Notes: a model not told the origin generated them from the sequence alone. DNA of 46,069 nucleotides from Perkinsus chesapeaki (GCA_013115145.1 JAAPAO010000259.1:1-46069), one strand, 5' to 3'. Positions 10,286-21,299 are shown, counted from the first letter of the stretch. Numbers and translations are program-made.

Positions 10286-10810
10286 CCGCTATTTTTCGCC
10301 TCTATCTCTCGTACGATCCTCCTCCCCTTGAGTTGAAGCAAGGAAACATACCCCTTCTAAGGTATTGATTCATACTCATTATTTTCTAGTATTTTTCCGT
10401 CCATTCGATGCATTTTCCATTTCAATAAAACCTAGCGATACCATTAATATAATAATATTAGTAATATAATGATAATAGTAATATAATAATAATAGTAATA
10501 TAATAATAATAGTAATATAATAATAACAGTAATATAATAATAGTAATATAATAATAATAGTAATATAATAATATTAGTAATATAATAAAATAAGTAATAG
10601 AATACTATTAGTAATATATTATAACACTATTAATGGCAATATATTAATATGTTATCTGGTATTAATATAATTATGATATTGCACATCTTCAACAAGATAA
10701 CTCGGGGATCCAGAGGTAGGCATAATTTACCATACGAATGGTATTCGATTTATAACAGAGCTATTTTCCACCTCTATCTCTCATCTGATCCTCCTCCCCC
10801 CTCTAATCTA
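10286..10810. repeat. AT minisatellite flanked by a 45-base duplicated segment
   Basis: Bases about 10440-10645 are an imperfect (TAATAATAGTAATA) array. On each side is a copy of a segment with CCTCTATCTCTC and GATCCTCCTCCCC: 10296-10336 and 10770-10812, about 85% alike. The array therefore sits between direct repeats, as if a segment duplicated around it. Confidence 0.7.
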
Positions 10811-11714
10811 GTACCCCCTGGAATGCCTGCTGCTGCTGCCTCGATGATCTTCACTCCCAAACAACATACCAAGCGGATCCTCAACGCACCGTCTACATCG
10901 GAACATTCGTTACTACTGTAAAAACTGAAACCGAAAGCGGTAAGTAATCGATCAGCTGATCGATTGCTCTGAGAGATCCAGACTGAATCACTCAGTATCC
11001 CACCGAAAGTTATGGTCTTCGGACACAAGATGATAATCAAATGAAATCGATCACGTAATCGATATGGATTTTGAAAAAATTGCAGAAGCCTTCGACTTAA
11101 CTTCGAGAACATTTCACCAACTACAGCGATCCCGTCTGGAAATACATTCTTTGCCTCCCAGCATGCCCCCAGCAAACACTCCTTCCCCATCAAAAGATCA
11201 AAAAAGTTTCGGAAAATTTCATTTGGGTACTCATCGAGGACCCATTGCGATGACTCTCCTTTGAGGTTCTAATAACGACGTCAATTAACGGTGCAGTTCT
11301 CCTTCTAAGGATCCTACTAACCTTCACAATTGTGATATTGATGATGAGAATGATAATAGGTATCGTTACGATACTATCGCATGGATCTGATGTCCCTTCA
11401 CGACTCAAGCTACCCCCCGTTTTTTAATACCTTCTAAAATACCCCCGCATCCTCATTTAATCAACCCAACGCTTGCTCTCCTCACACAGAGACGACAATA
11501 GGAACAGGAACGGTCTCTTGGTATTTAACAAAATAAAAATGATCGCCAGTTGATCAAGCATTATCGAGAACTCCTTAGTTTTCCTGAGGAAAGCAGTATC
11601 CGAAAATAAATGAAAATATGTTCCTTCAGGTGCATGAAATTTGATAGGGAAACCCGTGACGACCGACACAATAGCTGTCCCATAACCCCTCCATACCTTA
11701 TACCACTCCCACAT
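10774..11714 (-). CDS. Scattered possible exons, unrecognised
   Basis: The minus strand shows two plausible coding stretches. About 11590-11700 reads GYGTAIVSVVTGFPIKFHAP then EGTYFHLFSDTAFL. About 11095-11190 reads MGKECLLGACWEAKNVFPDG. Splice sites joining them were not settled, and the stretch near 10774-10900 overlaps the duplicated segment above. I do not recognise a family. Confidence 0.25.
10946..10965. repeat. Perfect 20-bp palindrome
   Basis: AATCGATCAGCTGATCGATT reads the same on both strands with no spacer. A related 24-bp palindrome lies at 42160-42183. Confidence 0.85.
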
Positions 11715-11908
11715 CTACTGGAGTTCCAAAAACATATGCAAAGCAAGAAAAAGTATAGTATGAACAGAATTAGGGAGAACTCTAAATCTAATTAAGTTGG
11801 GAACTTAAACTCATATGCCTTTAGATCCCTCTCAAAAACTCCCTCCCGCAGACGACTCAAGATCCAACCGGGCAGCTGGCAGTAGTGCACTGCTAACTGG
11901 CTGGTTGG

Positions 11909-14900
11909 TTAGCCCAGCCCCGGTACTAGTCGGCTGATTAATACTCTGGCCGAAATAAAACGAAGCCAAGATACCTCCCGTATTACCTCGTAATCGTCCA
12001 ATGGGAATGAATCTACCTCCACCTTCCCCTTTACCCAGCTCTTTAGCGAGCTGACCAGCTGCGATTCGATCGGATGCTCTACCACGACAACTTCACCATT
12101 CTCGTTGAACTCACCAGGAATAATTAAACGCTCTACAGAAAGAACCTGAAAGAAAGAAGATAAAAAAGTACCCACCCGGGATTGAACCCACGACCTTTCG
12201 CAAGCGAAGTGGATGATCATTATGATATTATAGGCAGCGAAGTCGAGTACGACTTGAACTGGGAACCATTTTATTATCAGGCACCATTGGCATTTTCGTA
12301 ACTAATCGAGAGTCTATGATTTGGTGAAGTTGTCGCGATTAAGTTCCCGGCTCTCAACAGGAACTCACTTTTACTTTATTCAATCCTATAGTTGATTATT
12401 ATACTTTACTACCAATTCTATTGTGCGTCCTCCAAGACAATCGACCGAATCGGCAATCTGTTAATACATTATTAGCTCTACACACCATGTACTCATATCC
12501 AACCGTCTACTAGAGAGTGTTAAATCATCACATTTCTTGGACCCGCAGTATGTCCGTAAAGCTGCAGCCGAGGATCGAACCCAGGACCTCTTGCTTACCA
12601 GTCGACTAGTACTCATAATGAGCATCTCCGCATCCGCTCTCCTCGCCATCTCCACTGGCATCGCCTCGTAAACTACCTCAACATCATGGTCTCGACACGC
12701 CTCCAGTAACAACTCCCTAATAGTGCCACTTAACACCTGACAATTCGCCATATAGGGACAGTTGGGATCTCGCTAATCCTTTCATGCACGTCACCAGTTA
12801 GATGACGAGGCGTTTGGCAACCTTAAGAGAGTCATAGTTACCCCGCTGATAAACCGCGCTTGCTTGAATTTCATCACTTTGACAATCAGATTACTGGACA
12901 TGATTCACATTGTGTCAACACCTTTTGAGGTCAAACACACTTCACGCAAAGGAACAATCCTTCTCCCAAACTGAAGCCTTAGGGCTCCCACTATTATGCA
13001 TACACTACTACATATCAGACACTTCAAATTTCGAGCACTGCAACTCGTTTAGGATCGTCAAGCTTCCAATTCGGGTATACCAAATCCTCAAAAGTTCAAC
13101 TTCAATTTCATGGAGAGCTCAGGCCTATCCGATCTTCCAGCTCAGCTCCGGCGTGGAGATGAATGATACAATGTTCATGTAGTGCTCCACAAATTCCCAC
13201 CAACTCCCGCTTTTCACCATTCACTAAAACAAATGGTGGAGTTCGCCGATTTTCATATAAATTATTCCGCGCAATGAATCGAACCCACGCCCTCCCGAAT
13301 GCCGAACCACTACCTTATCCGCTCCCGCTGTGTAGACCTTCCCATCAACAACTATTGCCACATTAGAGCTCAGTCCCTCTGTAACTCGATCGTCACGTCC
13401 AACCATCACCAGCTCCTCAACACCCTGCGGGATACCGCCTCCTATCGACTTCCTTTTTTCTGTCCAACTGACGTCTTTAACGCGGACGTCACCTAAAATC
13501 GGCCAACTAATGAAATAATATTTGCCATGTTAACCATCGAATGTTAACCACGAACGAATCTACCGAAATTTGTATACTATTTGCCCAGTGAACTCGGCAT
13601 CCCAATCCGGTCGTCATTCCGTATTACTACCATTTCTCTCCCCCCTAATAAGCTCCGCCACACATCTGATATTCTTATGTACAGGCAAAGGGCATAAGAA
13701 CATCCACATATCCTTAACCCTGTATGTGATACCAATCGTCACTTGCGCCTCGAAACTATCCGATTGAGCTTCACCATTGAGCGCACAGATGCCTTCGATG
13801 CACATTTTCTTGACCGCGCGCCCCAGAGTGTCAATGTCGGGGGCCTGAGAAATGCCAAATCAACAAAACGAACGAATTTTTATTATATGGTATCTTCACT
13901 ATTAAAAATATGATACTAAGTTCACCCCGAAAAATTGACTGCAATGAAAATCCATTACACAAGATACGGTAATTAGAAAGGATACTTTTGATCGGGAGAT
14001 ATAAAACAAAGCATTGGTGAAAGGAATTCCACCACTCCAGAGAACCGGGCGGAAAGTACACTGTCAACCCCTCTTTAGGCCACGACAACGATTCGTTTTG
14101 ATTAGCAATCGGATACACCTTATTCGGCCATTCTCTGAGTTGAATCTTAAGCCAATGTACAGCAACACTGCAGTGTTTAATATAACTAACGCTTAGAGCT
14201 AATACCGCAGTTTGTTACGCAATGAATCGCAGACGTCTGTCAACCTCACGGCAGCCCACACAGATGGTAATAGGATTGGAACGTTAAATGCTCCCAGGAG
14301 GAATACGTCCTATCATTACTTGCCCTGACGGAGACACTTCCTTGTAAAATTCATATAATACATTCTCCGAACCTCGAAGAGAATATATTCGAGACTACGC
14401 ACGATAGAAGATTAGAAATAATCCCAGACAATCATTCCCCTTACTACATCATTAGTATCATCATAAGCTGCACTCAAGCGTTTAATATGTCTATCAAGAG
14501 ACAGTATTCGAGTGCCGTTGAATGTGGTACGCATAGTGGTGAAGACGCCTCCCTCTAGGGCTAGTGCATGCAGGAAAGAGGACTTGTCGAGGCCTGGTGG
14601 GGATACCTGAGAGGATTCGGATATTAAAGAGAAGTAATAATAAAGGTTATTAAAGAGAAGTAATAATGAAGGTTATTAAAGAGAAGTAATAATAAAGGTT
14701 ATTAAAGAGAAGTAATAATAAAGGTTATTAAAGAGAAGTAATAATAAAGGTTATTAAAGAGGAGTAATAATAAAGGTTATTAAAGAGAAGTAATAATAAA
14801 GGTTATTAATGAGGCCTGATAGTGGATCTTGAGAGCACTAACAACGATATATTAAAGAAAAATGAGCGAGATTGAATTAATATATTAATGGTTGGAATAA

Positions 14901-15103
14901 TTACCATATTAACGAGGCCTAATAGTGGACCTTAAAAGCGAAAGGAAATAAATGTCAATCTAAAGTCTTACCATTAATCTTCCATTTCGCAATAAAGCTT
15001 GTTTATGGTTGCTCACAGTGTTTGAGACTTCCGGATGATCCTGCACTAGTTGATCGTTGAAGTCTATTATTTCATCCAATGTTATTGGTGACGATGATGA
15101 CAT
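11909..15103 (-). CDS. Class IV (BCAT/ADCL fold) PLP-dependent aminotransferase
   Basis: Six exons with fully consistent phases: 15017-15103, 14445-14606, 13631-13844, 13314-13492, 12599-12736, 11909-12145 (minus); 338 residues. The ATG at 15101-15103 opens MSSSSPITLDEIID. Exon 2 has the class IV N-terminal signature (GVFTTMRTTFNGTRILSLD, then HIKRL). Exon 4 has VKDVSWTEKRK, where the Lys is the expected PLP Schiff-base residue, then VTEGLSSNVAIVVDGKVYT. Exon 5 has VLSGTIRELLLEAC and ADAEMLIMSTSRL. The family moves amino groups between amino acids and 2-oxo acids (BCAT, D-amino acid) or cleaves aminodeoxychorismate. The pattern is closest to the plant BCAT-like group, so the substrate is uncertain. 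Introns 4 and 5 carry tRNA-like sequences, and intron 1 carries a tandem repeat. Confidence 0.88.
12160..12240 (-). repeat. tRNA-like 3' half with T-run, at intron 3' end
   Basis: In the sense of the aminotransferase gene: TATCATAATGA (A-box-like), an anticodon-arm-like ACTTCGCTTGCGAAAGG, a B box GGTTCAATCCC, then GGGTGGGTAC and TTTTTT, a Pol III-style terminator. The T-run merges into the polypyrimidine tract of the intron 5 acceptor (TTTCTTTCAG at 12146). Confidence 0.55.
12550..12625 (-). repeat. tRNA-like element spanning a splice donor
   Basis: Minus strand: ATGCTCATTATGAG (D-arm-like; GCTC pairs with GAGT), CGACTGGTAAGCAAGAGG, then CCTGGGTTCGATCCTCGG with a perfect B box. The intron 5 donor GTAAGC (12598) falls inside the anticodon-arm-like part, so the 5' half of the resemblance is exon and the 3' half intron. 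Confidence 0.55.
13262..13335 (-). repeat. tRNA-like element spanning a splice donor
   Basis: Minus strand: GCGGATAAGGTAGTGG (A-box-like), TTCGGCATTCGGGAGGG, then CGTGGGTTCGATTC (B box). Intron 4 of the aminotransferase begins at GTAGTGG inside the A-box-like part (13313). Confidence 0.5.
14621..14815. repeat. 26-bp tandem repeat in aminotransferase intron 1
   Basis: About seven copies of TTAAAGAGAAGTAATAATAA plus AGGTTA, nearly identical, with one GAAGG and one GAGGAG variant. It lies wholly within the intron between exons 1 and 2, so it is spliced out. Confidence 0.9.
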
Positions 15104-15405
15104 TATTTTATACCAAATACACTGCAACCAGCAATTTCACTTTTCATAGTGCCCTCTGACACTCGAATGCTAAAAAGTTCCCAAACGCCAAACTACATTA
15201 CATAACTTTAAGAAATGAGTAACTGGGCATCAAACGGGGGCATATAGGTCATTACCCGAAGCCCGAATTGGACTCTGGCGCATAATCGCTGGATGAATAA
15301 TATCCACTCACGAAATAAATCACTCATTTATAATCGTTCAATGTACGCAGGTACATATACCGTTACAGAATTACTGTCTTGGCTTTCCCAAAGCGCTTTA
15401 ACTAA

Positions 15406-15672
15406 ATGCAACTGCTCGGAGTCATCGATCTACTTCTATCCACTTTTATCCTCGGACATCACTCACAACCAGAACGCCCACCTTGTAGTGTTCGTCGATG
15501 TACTGCTGGTTCACAAGCAAGCGACTGCGGCAGAGGTGACGATTGGTGCGAATATGAGATAGAACAGCTCACTGGAAGGAATGACGGTTACTGTGATGTC
15601 GCTAAGAATCTATGTGCCTACGGTGACAGGAAGCATCCCAGCCATGGATTCGACGCATGCCAGTGTCATTAG
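15406..15672 (+). CDS. Small secreted Cys-rich protein
   Basis: Single exon, 88 residues. It starts MQLLGVIDLLLSTFIL, a likely signal peptide cleaved near HHSQ. The mature part has eight Cys (CSVRRC, SDC, DDWC, DGYC, NLC, ACQC), an even number that suits four disulphides in an extracellular peptide. It ends GFDACQCH-stop. No known toxin or defensin pattern is recognised. It sits at the left end of the secretome island. Confidence 0.6.
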   Translation: MQLLGVIDLLLSTFILGHHSQPERPPCSVRRCTAGSQASDCGRGDDWCEYEIEQLTGRNDGYCDVAKNLCAYGDRKHPSHGFDACQCH

Positions 15673-15970
15673 CAGCCTTTTGTTAACAGTGCCATTTTAG
15701 CACTTCATTTTGAGCGGTTGTAAAAACCCCCTTGACAACTTTACTAAGAGTTACGGTATCCCTCCTAATCTGGAGTATTATCCTTTAGTGGTGCCGGCCT
15801 CCAGTCACCGGCTGGTATGATCTCTCAGATGCTACAAATATCACCCTAATAAACGTGTGGGTGTATTTATCACGTTTTGTAGTATCTTAAGTTCTCTATG
15901 TTAGCCGTCTATACAAGCTCCTGTAGGTTGGTAACGAAAGCCATGCAACTTGGCTCGCATAGAGCACTGT
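15673..15970. other. No feature recognised
   Basis: Probable 3' flank of the small secreted gene. No coding frame or repeat is supported. Confidence 0.4.
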
Positions 15971-16231
15971 TTAGTAACACGGATCTATTATAAGGGGCAT
16001 ATCATTCGTGCTTACCCATTCATCTTTTTGGTATAACTTACACATCATCAACCAGCGGTGACTGCTCGTATCACAACCTCTGTGCTTGAGAGGCATCCTT
16101 TTCATGTTTGCTTCAACGGCAGACTTAATCTTTTTGGATTTACCTATCACACTATCAGAATCTGTACCCGAGCAGGGCCCGGTTATGGTCAGGAATGTTG
16201 TCTTGGGTTCATGAAGTAGTGGCAGCACCAC
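15971..16231 (-). CDS. Possible terminal exon, unrecognised
   Basis: The minus strand reads up to 86 residues (LLHEPKTTFLTITGPCSG; KKIKSAVEANMKRMPLKH) to a stop at 15971. No ATG lies near the 5' side of the open stretch, so if real it is spliced to an upstream exon. It has four to five Cys and a basic composition. Confidence 0.32.
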   Translation of the reverse strand: MVLPLLHEPKTTFLTITGPCSGTDSDSVIGKSKKIKSAVEANMKRMPLKHRGCDTSSHRWLMMCKLYQKDEWVSTNDMPLIIDPCY

Positions 16232-16401
16232 GAGCCTATAACGGTCTCATTTAGGCCGCCCAACGCAAGGGATCGCATTATCAAGAAAAGCTACCAAATA
16301 CTGCCGGATTCCGGCTTAGAGACTAACTATGAATATGCACGCCACAACAGTGGAGGCGATGATGTATGAATGAGAATGAATTAATTACGGATAATCGTAG
16401 A

Positions 16402-17895
16402 TCAACAGTCCACTGGAGCACACGGTTGATTCCCTCCATGACAGACGGGCTGCGGACGCCACCATTTACAGTACGAGCTGCCGCCATTGAGCGTCTGACA
16501 CATAGCATCGCATCCAGCATCCTGCCCTTGGTGAGGACCGACAGGCGTTGGAGACGGCCATTGTTGCGATGTGCACACACCAACATCACCACAGGGCTGA
16601 TTGCCCCCCTGGCAGGTTGGGACCGATAACCAATACTTGCAGTATGAATCGACGCCATTAAGACTTCGGCACATTGTATCACAAGCTGGGTGGCCTACAC
16701 GCTCAGTTGTAACAGGCGTTGACGGTACCACACAAGCGTTGTAGTCTCCGCAAGGTTGGTTGCCCCCATAACACACTGGAGGATTAGCCCATGTTTTACA
16801 GTATGACCCGACCCCATTCAGATGGACGCAGTATCGATTACAATGCTCAGGATCAATTGTGGTAGTCGTAGGTGTAGTGCTGCCAATAGTGGACGGCACC
16901 GTAGTAGCTGTAGTGCTCCTAGTTGTGGAAGGTACTGTAGTAGCTGTAGTCCTGCTAGTAGTGGAAGGTACTGTAGTAGCTGTAGTCCTGCTAGTTGTGG
17001 AAGGTACTGTAGTAGCTGTAGTGCTGCTAGTTGTGGAAGGTACTGTAGTAGCTGTAGTCCTGCTAGTTGTGGAAGGTACTGTAGTAGCTGTAGTCCTGCT
17101 AGTTGTGGAAGGTACTGTAGTAGCTGTAGTCCTGCTAGTAGTGGAAGGTACTGTAGTAGCTGTAGTCCTGCTAGTAGTGGAAGGTACTGTAGTAGCTGTA
17201 GTCCTGCTAGGTGTGGACGGCACTGTAGTAGCTGTAGTCCTGCTAGTTGTGGAAGGTACTGTAGTAGCTGTAGTCCTGCTAGTTGTGGAAGGTACTGTAG
17301 TAGCTGTAGTCCTGCTAGTTGTGGAAGGTACTGTAGGGTCAGCAGTCCTGCTAGTAGAGGATACTGTTATGGGAGTAGTCCTGGCGGTTGTAGCCATTAT
17401 CGTGGTGAATGTAGGAGAGCTACCTGTCTGCGATGTACGGATAACACTTGTGGAGGATGCATCGGGTCCAAAAGCGGTGGAATCTCCCGAGGTCGATGAA
17501 GGAGGCATTATCGTTGTCGAGGCAACCGAGGTAAGGCCAGTCGTAGTTGGGGTTGCAGTGACCGTCGAAGTTTGCGTTGTAGTCGTCCCCGAGCAACTGC
17601 ATGGGACGCCGACCGGAAGGAATTCCATGAGCATGCACTGGGCTCCACCACAACTGAAGTTGAGATCAGATCCCATCGTAGCATAGCAGAACGCATTGCC
17701 TTCAACACAGTTGCAGCTACATGGTACAGCAGTTAGCGATCCTTGGATCTGACAATAACCCTGACCGTTGTTGCATATTGCAAGAGAGTTGCCAGTGATC
17801 GTTTTGCAGAGGTCGTGAGCGTCGCTGCAGCCTTGTCCGGAGACCCTCCTCGAAGTTGACACGCAGTAGAGGGAGAGGAGAGCGAAAATATGCAT
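16402..17895 (-). CDS. Secreted mucin-like protein with N- and C-terminal Cys-rich modules
   Basis: One exon, 497 residues; the ATG at 17893-17895 opens MHIFALLSLYCVS, a signal peptide. Order: two N-terminal Cys modules of form C..C....G....C..G.G.C....PCSC (about residues 23-90); a Thr/Ser/Pro linker (about 95-390) with 12-13 repeats of the 12-residue unit TTSRTTATTVPS; then three six-Cys modules with consensus C-x3-C-x2-LNG-x2-SYCK-x-W, ending C-x-GGNQPC. The repeat linker should be heavily O-glycosylated and extended, holding Cys heads apart, as in wall, mucus or adhesion proteins. The N-terminus is paralogous to the gene at 27403. I do not know a named domain for the GGNQPC module. Confidence 0.85.
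   Translation of the reverse strand: MHIFALLSLYCVSTSRRVSGQGCSDAHDLCKTITGNSLAICNNGQGYCQIQGSLTAVPCSCNCVEGNAFCYATMGSDLNFSCGGAQCMLMEFLPVGVPCSCSGTTTTQTSTVTATPTTTGLTSVASTTIMPPSSTSGDSTAFGPDASSTSVIRTSQTGSSPTFTTIMATTARTTPITVSSTSRTADPTVPSTTSRTTATTVPSTTSRTTATTVPSTTSRTTATTVPSTPSRTTATTVPSTTSRTTATTVPSTTSRTTATTVPSTTSRTTATTVPSTTSRTTATTVPSTTSSTTATTVPSTTSRTTATTVPSTTSRTTATTVPSTTRSTTATTVPSTIGSTTPTTTTIDPEHCNRYCVHLNGVGSYCKTWANPPVCYGGNQPCGDYNACVVPSTPVTTERVGHPACDTMCRSLNGVDSYCKYWLSVPTCQGGNQPCGDVGVCTSQQWPSPTPVGPHQGQDAGCDAMCQTLNGGSSYCKWWRPQPVCHGGNQPCAPVDC
16885..17335. repeat. 36-bp coding tandem repeat
   Basis: The unit ACTGTAGTAGCTGTAGTCCT plus GCTAGTTGTGGAAGGT recurs about 12 times. It is in frame (12 residues) inside the mucin-like gene. 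The near identity of copies implies recent expansion or conversion. The repeat leaves other frames open, creating long false reading frames on the plus strand. Confidence 0.92.
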
Positions 17896-18336
17896 GTTTG
17901 ACGGATAGAAACAAGCTGAAGAAAGCACTAGCTCAATCCTACTCGTAAAAGTTGGACAGCGCTCGATCCACCCCTGTCATGACAGCTCTGAGTGGCTGTT
18001 GGATGTAGGTTTGATTTCCGTATGCCCGCTCAAAAGAATCTGAAACGGTCGAATCCTGTATGGTGCAAAAGATACGCGATGTATGATTCGGACAAAGGGC
18101 AGCAAATCGCGGGTTGTATGATACTGCTATAAATCTTGTTGGTTAGAACGAGGGTTGAGCCGTAAGCCGTGTATCGTTGTAAGCCCCAGCGATCCCGGTT
18201 TGCGATACCAAGCTTGAGTTTTAAGCGTTAGTTACCTTAGGGTAACTCGAGTGTGTCAGGGGGTCCAATATGCGACCTCAACCGTCTGCTCGAGGCCTCT
18301 TCACGTCGAGTCCCAGTAACAATAGGGAGACTTCAT
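17896..18336. other. Upstream region of the mucin-like gene
   Basis: No coding frame or clear regulatory motif is recognised. Confidence 0.4.
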
Positions 18337-18538
18337 TCAAACAAAGACAGGAAAAGCGCTTGAGAAACCGACATGAGTACAGTAGCCGTACTCCGCCGCA
18401 GTGACTGCGGCTGTACTGATAGACTGTGAGAATATGTTGTTTCCGTGGAGCTCCATCGTGAGGCCCACTGTGCCTGCGACGCACTTCACCCCGTTGAAGG
18501 TATACGCAAGAAAACAAAAGGCAGCTACAAGTTGTAGC
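18337..18538 (-). CDS. Probable exon of a small secreted protein
   Basis: After a GAGTTGTAG acceptor the minus strand reads LQLVAAFCFLAYTFNGVKC, a signal-peptide-like segment, then GTVGLTMELHGNNIFSQSIS and EYGYCTHVGF, to a stop at 18337. The initiator ATG is missing and would have to be in an upstream exon (18,540-18,660). No family is recognised. Confidence 0.4.
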
Positions 18539-18944
18539 CTACAACTCAATAGAGGAGGGAAGGAAATTTTAGTTGCTCTGGGATACAGAGTCTGCGTTGT
18601 CTTGTGTAACTGGTCATAATGGACGCGCTCTGGAACTGTCCAGTAAGTATGGTCGCAAAGAGCTTACTGCGGATTATTGCCTGGACGCAACACTATACTG
18701 GCAGGAGCCGTGCGGAAGGACTGTTCTATCAGAATGACTCCCAGAAGAGCCGCTCATATGGAGCACTACATATGAATGGTATGATACGACAATGAATTCA
18801 TCAATATGCGATCATATATGCAAGACACAAAGGCGTCGCAATTTCACTAGGTCTCGCTCTCGGCAGCTCGGCACCGCAGATCTCGGGCCTCTTATTTTTA
18901 AACAAGGGCCGTGGCATATGAGCGAGGGTCGTTTTAGGCTGGAG

Positions 18945-18992
18945 GATCACGAGTCGTGACTCGTAGTCTACGAGTCGTAGATCGTGAGTCCC
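18945..18992. repeat. Compound hairpin
   Basis: ACTCGTAGTCTACGAGT forms a 7-bp stem with a 3-base loop, inside an outer imperfect pair GGATCACGA / TCGTGAGTCC. It is repeated GAGTCGT/ACGACTC-type sequence with no coding content. Confidence 0.6.
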
Positions 18993-20235
18993 TGACGGAT
19001 CCGGGTAGAAGTGATTATCCGTGGGGATGGGTTAGTTAAATATAAGGGGATCCTATAGGGAGCTCGGAACTTCCGAGTCGGAAGAGCCGTTGATAGAATC
19101 ACGAAGAAGTAGAAGAGCATATCCCCGGGATATTATCCCGCTCTTTCCATTCCCGGAACGAATGGAGTCGTTTACGACGGACATTAGTGATGATAAATGC
19201 GGAAATTTTCATCTCAATGAATGTAAATTACATAATATGATTGGTGAATGCCGGTAGCCTACCAAAATAAGTCTTGCATACACTCTGCTCGTTTCCGCGC
19301 CTGCAGGCTTCGGTAGGAGTGTGCTCGCCGATGTGAGTCGCACTTTGTGACACATTGAATGTGTGCGCACACATTCCAGGAGTGAGGTACGACCATATTC
19401 TAATGCCGCTACTCTACCGTAGACTAGTCCATAGTTAGCTCGCATCAAACAGAGCCGGGGGGGCGTTTTGCTGACAGAAGCACATTACTCTAACTACTTG
19501 TTAACAGCGATTCGTTACTCTGATTTCAACTTCAAGTTTTGTACTATAACGCAACACTGCGTGCGTGATGACAATATTGACGAGATGAATGTCAACTACT
19601 CACTCGCTTGAGGAATATCAAGCTACAATAAAATTTTCGTCAAGGGAGTTGCCAACCGCGGGTTGGATCACGATGCTATGTTGATAGCCGACTTGAAGAC
19701 CTGCACAAATACGATACCGGAGATACCGACCACTTGTCGGGGGCAAGTATCGGCTCACGTGCTACTAAATTCTACTCAAAGTTAGCTGTCTTGACTCTTC
19801 AATTACTGTCAACTTTGTGCCAGTAGCAGTGATCTTAAACTTAGAGAAGTCAGCCTCAGTGAAATCACGGGCACAGAACGTACACAGGTCCCTGACTCAC
19901 TTTTGAAAGTTTTAGCGTTGGAGCGTCACGCAGAGAAATGCGCCGTAAGTACATTTTATCCTTACGTGTCGGTGGCCAATCTGAAGAGATTTCCTGAAGA
20001 AAAAGGGAGTAATCTGCATGCTGTCGTCATTGAGTTCTGTATATCGATCGACAGTACGGATTGTCGGTGCGCACAACAGTTTTCCTTTCCAGAGCGAGGC
20101 GCTTGGCCCAGGGTCAGTAGCCCTCCCGTGGCGCGTTAGAGCAGGAGCTCGGCTAATAGCGATTCACCATTTGTTAAATACACGAGTTGGTATCAGGCAG
20201 CTTCTGCGCCTCCCTGCATATACTCCTTGGCACCG
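18993..20235. other. No gene recognised
   Basis: Frames of up to about 80 residues are open on both strands, but none has splice-bounded or family-like character. CCGGGATATTATCCCG (near 19126-19141) is a small near-palindrome. Confidence 0.4.
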
Positions 20236-20243
20236 CGAGGAAT

Positions 20244-20420
20244 AGATGAGCTCATTGAGACTCAATAAGTATAAACTGAGTATAAACTTAGTTGAGCACT
20301 CAACTCAAGCACTCAACTCAAATTGAGACTCAAATGAGTATAAAACTATATTAGTGATAAACAAATATAATATATAATATATTAATAATAATATATAAAC
20401 TATATTATATAACTTAATAG
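20244..20420. repeat. TTGAG/CTCAA hairpin cluster and AT-rich tract
   Basis: TTGAGACTCAA occurs twice and AGTTGAGCACTCAACT (7-bp stem, 2-base loop) once between 20250 and 20335. TAAGTATAAACTGAGTATAAAC is internally repeated. The stretch 20360-20420 is almost all A/T. Confidence 0.65.
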
Positions 20421-21299
20421 TATCGACTATTAACATATCCTGGATTCGGATCCATAACAGATTCGAGCCTCCGAGGTATGAAGGCCGACGCATCACAATA
20501 TCTTGCAGATAGACTCTGTTTATACTTCGCGTGTACACACGTTAATGAACTCGCCATCGCTCGTCAGCCGTTGTGTTACGCGTACCTTCAGAATGAGTTG
20601 AGTAAACCCTTCTTGTAGGATTTTGCTTCTTTGTCCAGGCCAGCTGCAGTAAGAGGATTCCAACTAGCAGTCTAGTGGGAACTCGACGTGACTTTCCATG
20701 TATGTGATGACGAGTTTCTGGGGCAGTAGGTCGTGCTCCTCCGAAAATTCAGGCCCTTTTGTATAGCCAATAACAAGCTTCGACGCATAGCCTTTTTCGT
20801 TGTAGGCCCATAATTGCGAGTCCTAACGAACATCTCAAAAGCTTATGAATAGCTCCCGGTGAGTTGCCAGGCAACTGTTGCCTCACGTCCATGCTCTGCA
20901 GTGAGTTGTCGTGCATTAGAGTACGTACCACGGAAGAGAACCCGACTGGGGTTCTCACAACGAACGTGTACATTCGCAATTGGAGCCCGCCCTTTCCTAA
21001 TCACCTAAGCGCGGGGCCGTTTCATGAGCTGCGTGAAACTAGCCAAACCTGATAAATTGTGCTTGACAGTCGAGTCTCGGACTTCAGGCCGGACAGAGGG
21101 TTTTGCGATATTGTGGGTTGATCTTATCTTTGGCTGCGTCGTCTCCCACTCGTGTTCGAGCAGTGACTCCTATCCACCCCAAATTAGGGGTACATCTTCT
21201 CTAGCTTTGAGCTTGAGTTTTATGACGGTAACTACAACGCATCCAATCTAGGACAAGAGTTGATGAATTCTTCAGACTTCTCCCTTCCCTTTTCGACCA
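20421..21299. other. No gene recognised
   Basis: One minus-strand frame at 20749-20979 has natural-looking composition but no start, splice context or family. The 3' part is presumed promoter of the gene at 21300. Confidence 0.35.

Noticed and set aside
12225-12310. Possible extra exon in aminotransferase intron 5
   Set aside because: The frame is open but the only donor is a poor GTCGTG, and exons 5 and 6 already join within the family pattern.
13831-14200. Minus-strand open stretch (PNKVYPIANQNESLSWPKEG) between aminotransferase exons 2 and 3
   Set aside because: Exons 2 and 3 join in phase 0 and continue the family alignment without it, and I found no acceptor and donor pair that keeps the frame. 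Treated as intron.
16822-17686. Two long plus-strand open frames (225 and 275 residues) opposite the mucin-like gene
   Set aside because: They are artefacts of the 36-bp repeat, which has no stop in several frames. The minus strand has the signal peptide, Cys modules and proper stop.
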